NCBI GenBank assembly: GCA_002392325.1 | Contig: DGGS01000008.1 | Coordinates: forward strand, 1 to 9,303 | Direction of reading: 5' to 3' | DNA from: Bacteroidales bacterium UBA3868 | Lineage (GTDB): Bacteria > Bacteroidota > Bacteroidia > Bacteroidales > WCHB1-69 | Length of the DNA stretch: 9,303 bases | In this document: piece by piece, positions 6,772 through 9,303 of the stretch | How positions within the stretch are numbered: the first letter of the stretch is position 1 | How the letters are laid out: every line of letters starts with the position of its first letter | Made by a program: the position numbers and the translations under genes | The notes under the pieces: model-generated | The model's database searches: none | Seen by the model: only the letters and a program-made list of their open reading frames with translations | What the model was told of the DNA's origin: nothing

Positions 6772-6810
6772 AAGGGAGGCGCTCCGTAGGAGCGCCTCCC
6801 TTGTTTTTTT
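6772..6810 (+). terminator. Strong intrinsic terminator of the surface-protein operon
   Basis: The perfect stem AAGGGAGGCGCTCC (6772-6785) and GGAGCGCCTCCCTT (6789-6802) closes a GTA loop. A G and seven T (6804-6810) follow. It lies 39 nt after the TAG at 6731-6733 and reads on the plus strand. The minus-strand side lacks a long T-run, so it is not clearly bidirectional. Confidence 0.92.
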
Positions 6811-6832
6811 CAGGCGTAGCGCACACGCACCA

Positions 6833-7066
6833 TTCCGCTTGCTTGCAAGCGGAACCTCGCTTTGGTTTTGCGTTAATCTTGGGGGTTCCGCCGCGATGGC
6901 GGCGGAATGGTGATATGGTTTGGTGTTAACTTTTTTGGGGGCGCTGCGACAGCAGCGGAATGGTGATATGGTTTGGTGTTAACTTTTTTTGGGGCGCTGC
7001 GACAGCAGCGGAATGGTGATATGGTTTTGGGTTAACCTTGGGGGTTCCGCCGCAATGGCGGCGGAA
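6833..7066. repeat. 53-bp tandem repeat array with one hairpin per unit, between convergent genes
   Basis: Units start at 6851, 6904, 6957 and 7010, each exactly 53 bp, and a fifth start (GGAATG) lies at 7063. Units 2 and 3 differ at one base. Unit 4 joins the linker of units 2-3 (GGAATGGTGATATGG) to the hairpin side of unit 1. Hairpins recur in register: arms TTCCGCTTG and CAAGCGGAA (6833-6841/6846-6854); TTCCGCCGC and GCGGCGGAA (6886-6894/6899-6907, again 7045-7053/7058-7066); CGCTGC and GCAGCG (6942-6947/6952-6957, again 6995-7000/7005-7010). Loops are 4 nt. The 6811-7075 stretch shows no gene. The array ends about 10 bp from the DUF1846 stop codon. It resembles REP/BIME-type intergenic elements in form; function is unknown. 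Confidence 0.88.
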
Positions 7067-7075
7067 TGTGGTGGG

Positions 7076-8542
7076 TTACTTCGTTTTTCGTATGGGCTCG
7101 CAGGTGAGGCCAATGCCCAGTTTTTTGAAGATTTTGTGGTCCACCTCGCTTAGCATGACAGTGGTATGTGCTTGACAGCCATTTAGTTGAGGGAGACTGT
7201 CAAGGGCCTTGCGGCAATTTTCGTCATTGAGGCTGAGCATGGAGAGGGCCACCAGCACTTCATCGGTGTGCAAGCGCGGGTTGTGTCCGTGCAGCAGGTT
7301 CACTTTCGTTTTTTGTATAGGCTCAATCATCGCTTGTGGGATGAGTTTCACACTGTGGTCTATGCCAGCCAGGTATTTGGTTGCGTTGAGTAACAGGGCG
7401 GCGCTCGGTCCTAAAAGCGGGCTGGTTTTGGCGGTGATGATGGTGCCGTCGGCCAATTCGATGGCCGATGCAGCCACACCGCTTTCTTCCTTGCGCTTGC
7501 GTGCGGCTACAATGGATTTGCGGTTGTCAGCCGTGATTTGTGCGCGTTTGAGCAGCAGCGAAATCTTGTTCACCTCGTGATCGGTGGCCTTGCCGTCCGC
7601 CACATTGCACAAGGCGGTGAAGTAACGGCGGATAATCTCGTCCTTGGACGCTTCGCAGCAAACCTCATCGTCGGAAATGCAATAACCGGCCATGTTCACG
7701 CCCATGTCGGTGGGCGATTTGTACGGGTTCTCGCCGTAAATGCCTTCGAAAATGGCGTTTAACACTGGGAAAATCTCAATGTCTCGGTTGTAATTGACGG
7801 CCATTTTGCCGTAAGCTTCCAGATGGAAGGGGTCAATCATATTCACATCGTCCAGGTCGGCGGTGGCGGCTTCGTAGGCGATGTTGACGGGATGTTTCAA
7901 GGACAGGTTCCAGATGGGGAAGGTTTCGAACTTGGCGTAACCGGCCTTCACACCGCGCACATTCTCCTGATAGAGCTGGCTCAGGCAAACGGCCATTTTG
8001 CCGCTGCCGGGTCCGGGGGCGGTCACCACCACCAGCGGGCGGTTGGTCTCCACATACTCATTGCGTCCAAAACCCTCTGGCGAGTCAATGAGCTCCACAT
8101 TGGTGGGGTAGCCCTCTATCAGGTAATGATAATAGACATGGATACCCATGCGCTCCAAGCGCTCACGATAGGCCATGGCGCTGGCTTGGCCGTTGTAGTG
8201 GGTGATCACCACACCGCTCACCATGAACCCTCTGCCAATAAAAATGTCGCGCAATCGCAATACATCTTCGTCGTATGTGATGCCCAAATCGCCACGCACT
8301 TTGTTTTTCTCAATATCTACTGCACTGATGACGATGATGATTTCAGCATCATCCTGTAATTGTGTGAGCATACGCAACTTACTGTCAGGCTGGAATCCTG
8401 GTAGTACACGACTTGCATGGAAATCGTCATACAATTTTCCGCCAAATTCCAAGTAAAGTTTGTGACCGAATTGAGCGATGCGCTCCTTGATGTGTTCAGA
8501 TTGGATTTTCAGATATTTCCCGTTGTCAAAACCTGTTTTCAT
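7076..8542 (-). CDS. DUF1846 family protein (UPF0371-like), full length
   Basis: The chosen start is ATG 8542-8540 (MKTGFDNGKYLKIQSEHIKE), which matches the family's usual opening. An in-frame ATG at 8629 would add 29 residues that cover the promoter-like box and the neighbour's terminator. The product is 488 residues, near the family's usual length of about 490-500. Conserved blocks: LYLEFGGKLYDDFHASRVLPGF (29-50), KNKVRGDLGITYD (79-91), VVVTAPGPGSGKMA (171-184), KAGYAKFETFPIWNL (199-213), NMIDPFHLEAYG (234-245), KSPTDMGVNMAG (275-286), KTSPLLGPSAA (372-382) and NPRLHTDEVL (421-430). The 174-184 block looks like a P-loop but has Met where Walker A has Ser/Thr after the Lys. No signal peptide or membrane segment is seen, so it is cytosolic. 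The biochemical role of this widespread family is not established. The stop is TAA. Confidence 0.93.
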   Translation of the reverse strand: MKTGFDNGKYLKIQSEHIKERIAQFGHKLYLEFGGKLYDDFHASRVLPGFQPDSKLRMLTQLQDDAEIIIVISAVDIEKNKVRGDLGITYDEDVLRLRDIFIGRGFMVSGVVITHYNGQASAMAYRERLERMGIHVYYHYLIEGYPTNVELIDSPEGFGRNEYVETNRPLVVVTAPGPGSGKMAVCLSQLYQENVRGVKAGYAKFETFPIWNLSLKHPVNIAYEAATADLDDVNMIDPFHLEAYGKMAVNYNRDIEIFPVLNAIFEGIYGENPYKSPTDMGVNMAGYCISDDEVCCEASKDEIIRRYFTALCNVADGKATDHEVNKISLLLKRAQITADNRKSIVAARKRKEESGVAASAIELADGTIITAKTSPLLGPSAALLLNATKYLAGIDHSVKLIPQAMIEPIQKTKVNLLHGHNPRLHTDEVLVALSMLSLNDENCRKALDSLPQLNGCQAHTTVMLSEVDHKIFKKLGIGLTCEPIRKTK

Positions 8543-8575
8543 AATGAAATGATTAGCAATGTTTAATACGGGATG

Positions 8576-8583
8576 CAAAGATA
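8576..8583 (-). promoter_or_regulatory. Candidate -7 box for the DUF1846 gene
   Basis: Read on the minus strand, TATCTTTG (8583-8576) followed by C matches TAnnTTTG exactly and lies about 33 nt before the ATG. No TTTG sits at the expected 19-21 nt upstream. The nearest (8615-8612) is 28 nt away and belongs to the neighbour's terminator tail. The presence of a promoter between the two genes fits the terminator just upstream. Confidence 0.5.
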
Positions 8584-8611
8584 AGAATTTTTTTTTAAAA
8601 TACGGTTCCTT

Positions 8612-8649
8612 CAAAAAAAAACTCCGCATAGGGATTGCCTGTGCAGAGT
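8612..8649 (-). terminator. Intrinsic terminator of the DUF819 gene
   Basis: On the minus strand, ACTCTGCA (8649-8642) pairs with TGCGGAGT (8628-8621) in an 8-bp stem with one U-G pair and a 13-nt loop. A run of T (from 8621 to 8613) follows directly. It lies 25 nt after the DUF819 stop codon and separates that gene from DUF1846, so the two are probably transcribed separately. Confidence 0.8.
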
Positions 8650-8673
8650 ATGTTGAATGTGTGCGTTGGATTT

Positions 8674-9303
8674 TTAGAAAAGGGGCAAACCTAAAAGGGT
8701 GGCGAACAGCGAACCCAAATAGGTGCCGATGGCGTAACCCACCAACCCGATGGCAATGCCGCTGATGAGTACTTTGCGGTTGCCTAATGCCTCCACGATG
8801 GGCGGTACGAATGGAGGAGAGCAGAGCAAACTGATGTGTCCCACTGTGAACAAGTCGCCACTGACCTTGAAAATCTTACAGATGATGAGGTGCAGTACGA
8901 TGGAGGTGACCATCACAAAGAGTATGAACCACATGATATTAAGCGATGAACTGTCTATTTTGGTCAAATCGAACATGGAAGCCACCACCACGCTGAAGAT
9001 GAGGATGAAGAACATGCCAAGTTCAAAAGTTTTGGGCAAATTGCGGACTTTTTTGTTGAATGAGGCGATGATGGCCAAAGTAGTGATGGTGAGGATGACC
9101 ACCAGCTCATTGATTTTGCCGACGATGAGCATAGACAGGCCCACGCCAACGCCCAGCATGGCGATGGAGAGCAGCAGTCCGAGCATCATCTTGCTGAAAG
9201 TCTTCCATTTCAGCATTCCACGATAGTTTTCGAAAGTGCTTTCCACCAGAGCGTCATGGTCCACCTCTTCGTTCACGGACGTTTCGTCTTTGAAAGGCAG
9301 GAA
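8674..9303 (-). CDS. DUF819 family membrane protein, C-terminal part (5' end beyond the window)
   Basis: The frame is open to the right edge. The GTG at 9276 is an internal Val codon, because the upstream codons (FLPFKDETS) fit the family. There are 209 visible residues. DUF819 proteins are about 370-420 residues, so roughly the N-terminal half is missing. Visible: a charged cytoplasmic or loop segment (1-35) and hydrophobic membrane spans near 36-60, 66-81, 94-112, 120-141 and 176-205. The segment GDLFTVGHISLLCSPPFVPPIVEAL (149-173) sits where family members have a conserved Gly/Pro-rich re-entrant-like stretch. GIAIGLVGYAIGTYLG (182-197) is the typical C-terminal signature. The family is an inner-membrane group (YjcL-like) of unknown, possibly transport, function. 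The stop is TAA at 8674-8676, followed by its own terminator. Confidence 0.82.
   Translation of the reverse strand, partial: FLPFKDETSVNEEVDHDALVESTFENYRGMLKWKTFSKMMLGLLLSIAMLGVGVGLSMLIVGKINELVVILTITTLAIIASFNKKVRNLPKTFELGMFFILIFSVVVASMFDLTKIDSSSLNIMWFILFVMVTSIVLHLIICKIFKVSGDLFTVGHISLLCSPPFVPPIVEALGNRKVLISGIAIGLVGYAIGTYLGSLFATLLGLPLF

Noticed and set aside
6851..7066. CRISPR array
   Set aside because: Units are directly adjacent 53-bp tandems with no unique spacers, and no cas genes are present.
7823..8359. 178-codon plus-strand open frame
   Set aside because: It is antisense to the well-supported DUF1846 gene, and its His/Gly-rich product has no recognisable family.
9274..9276. GTG 9276 as the start of the DUF819 gene
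   Set aside because: The frame is open upstream to the window edge with a family-like sequence, and the visible part lacks the N-terminal membrane half.

Overview
The window looks like a chromosomal segment of a Bacteroidales-type Bacteroidota, probably host-associated. Four things point there. Promoter-like TAnnTTTG -7 boxes precede genes (1294-1301 on +, 8576-8583 on -). A secreted protein carries a Fibrobacter-succinogenes-type major paralogous (FISUMP) domain. Its neighbour carries the 'ISYQAVVRDAENRLV' N-terminal module common in secreted Bacteroidota proteins. The three flanking housekeeping-type genes (RlmI-like rRNA methyltransferase, DUF1846 and DUF819) read like Bacteroidales versions.

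Layout. Positions 1-1159 (minus) hold an almost complete RlmI-like 23S rRNA methyltransferase that loses only its last few codons at the left edge. Positions 1160-1413 are a divergent intergenic region with candidate promoters on both strands and an AT-rich inverted repeat. Positions 1414-6733 (plus) form a probable two-transcription-unit-free operon, with no terminator between its genes: a 415-residue secreted FISUMP protein, then a giant secreted repeat protein. The giant frame (2711-6733, 1340 sense codons) is broken by one in-frame UGA at 4046-4048. Before the UGA lie a signal peptide, the QAVVR module and about six 49-residue helical repeats. After it, in the same frame, lie seven Ig-like/FN3-like beta domains in the order A-B-B-B-B-A-B and a C-terminal Ig/PKD-like domain. 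The first beta domain begins three codons after the UGA. The operon ends in a strong intrinsic terminator (6772-6810).

Positions 6811-7075 lie between convergent genes and hold an array of 53-bp tandem units. Each unit carries a hairpin whose stem is kept although its sequence changes between units. Positions 7076-8542 (minus) encode a full-length DUF1846 protein. Positions 8674-9303 (minus) encode the C-terminal part of a DUF819 membrane protein with its own intrinsic terminator (8612-8649); its N-terminus lies beyond the right edge.

How the genes relate. The only coherent system is the pair of exported, probably surface-located proteins at 1414-6733. The flanking genes look unrelated in function. 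The two points most worth checking are the solitary in-frame UGA in an otherwise intact 1340-codon surface-protein frame, and the 53-bp hairpin array.
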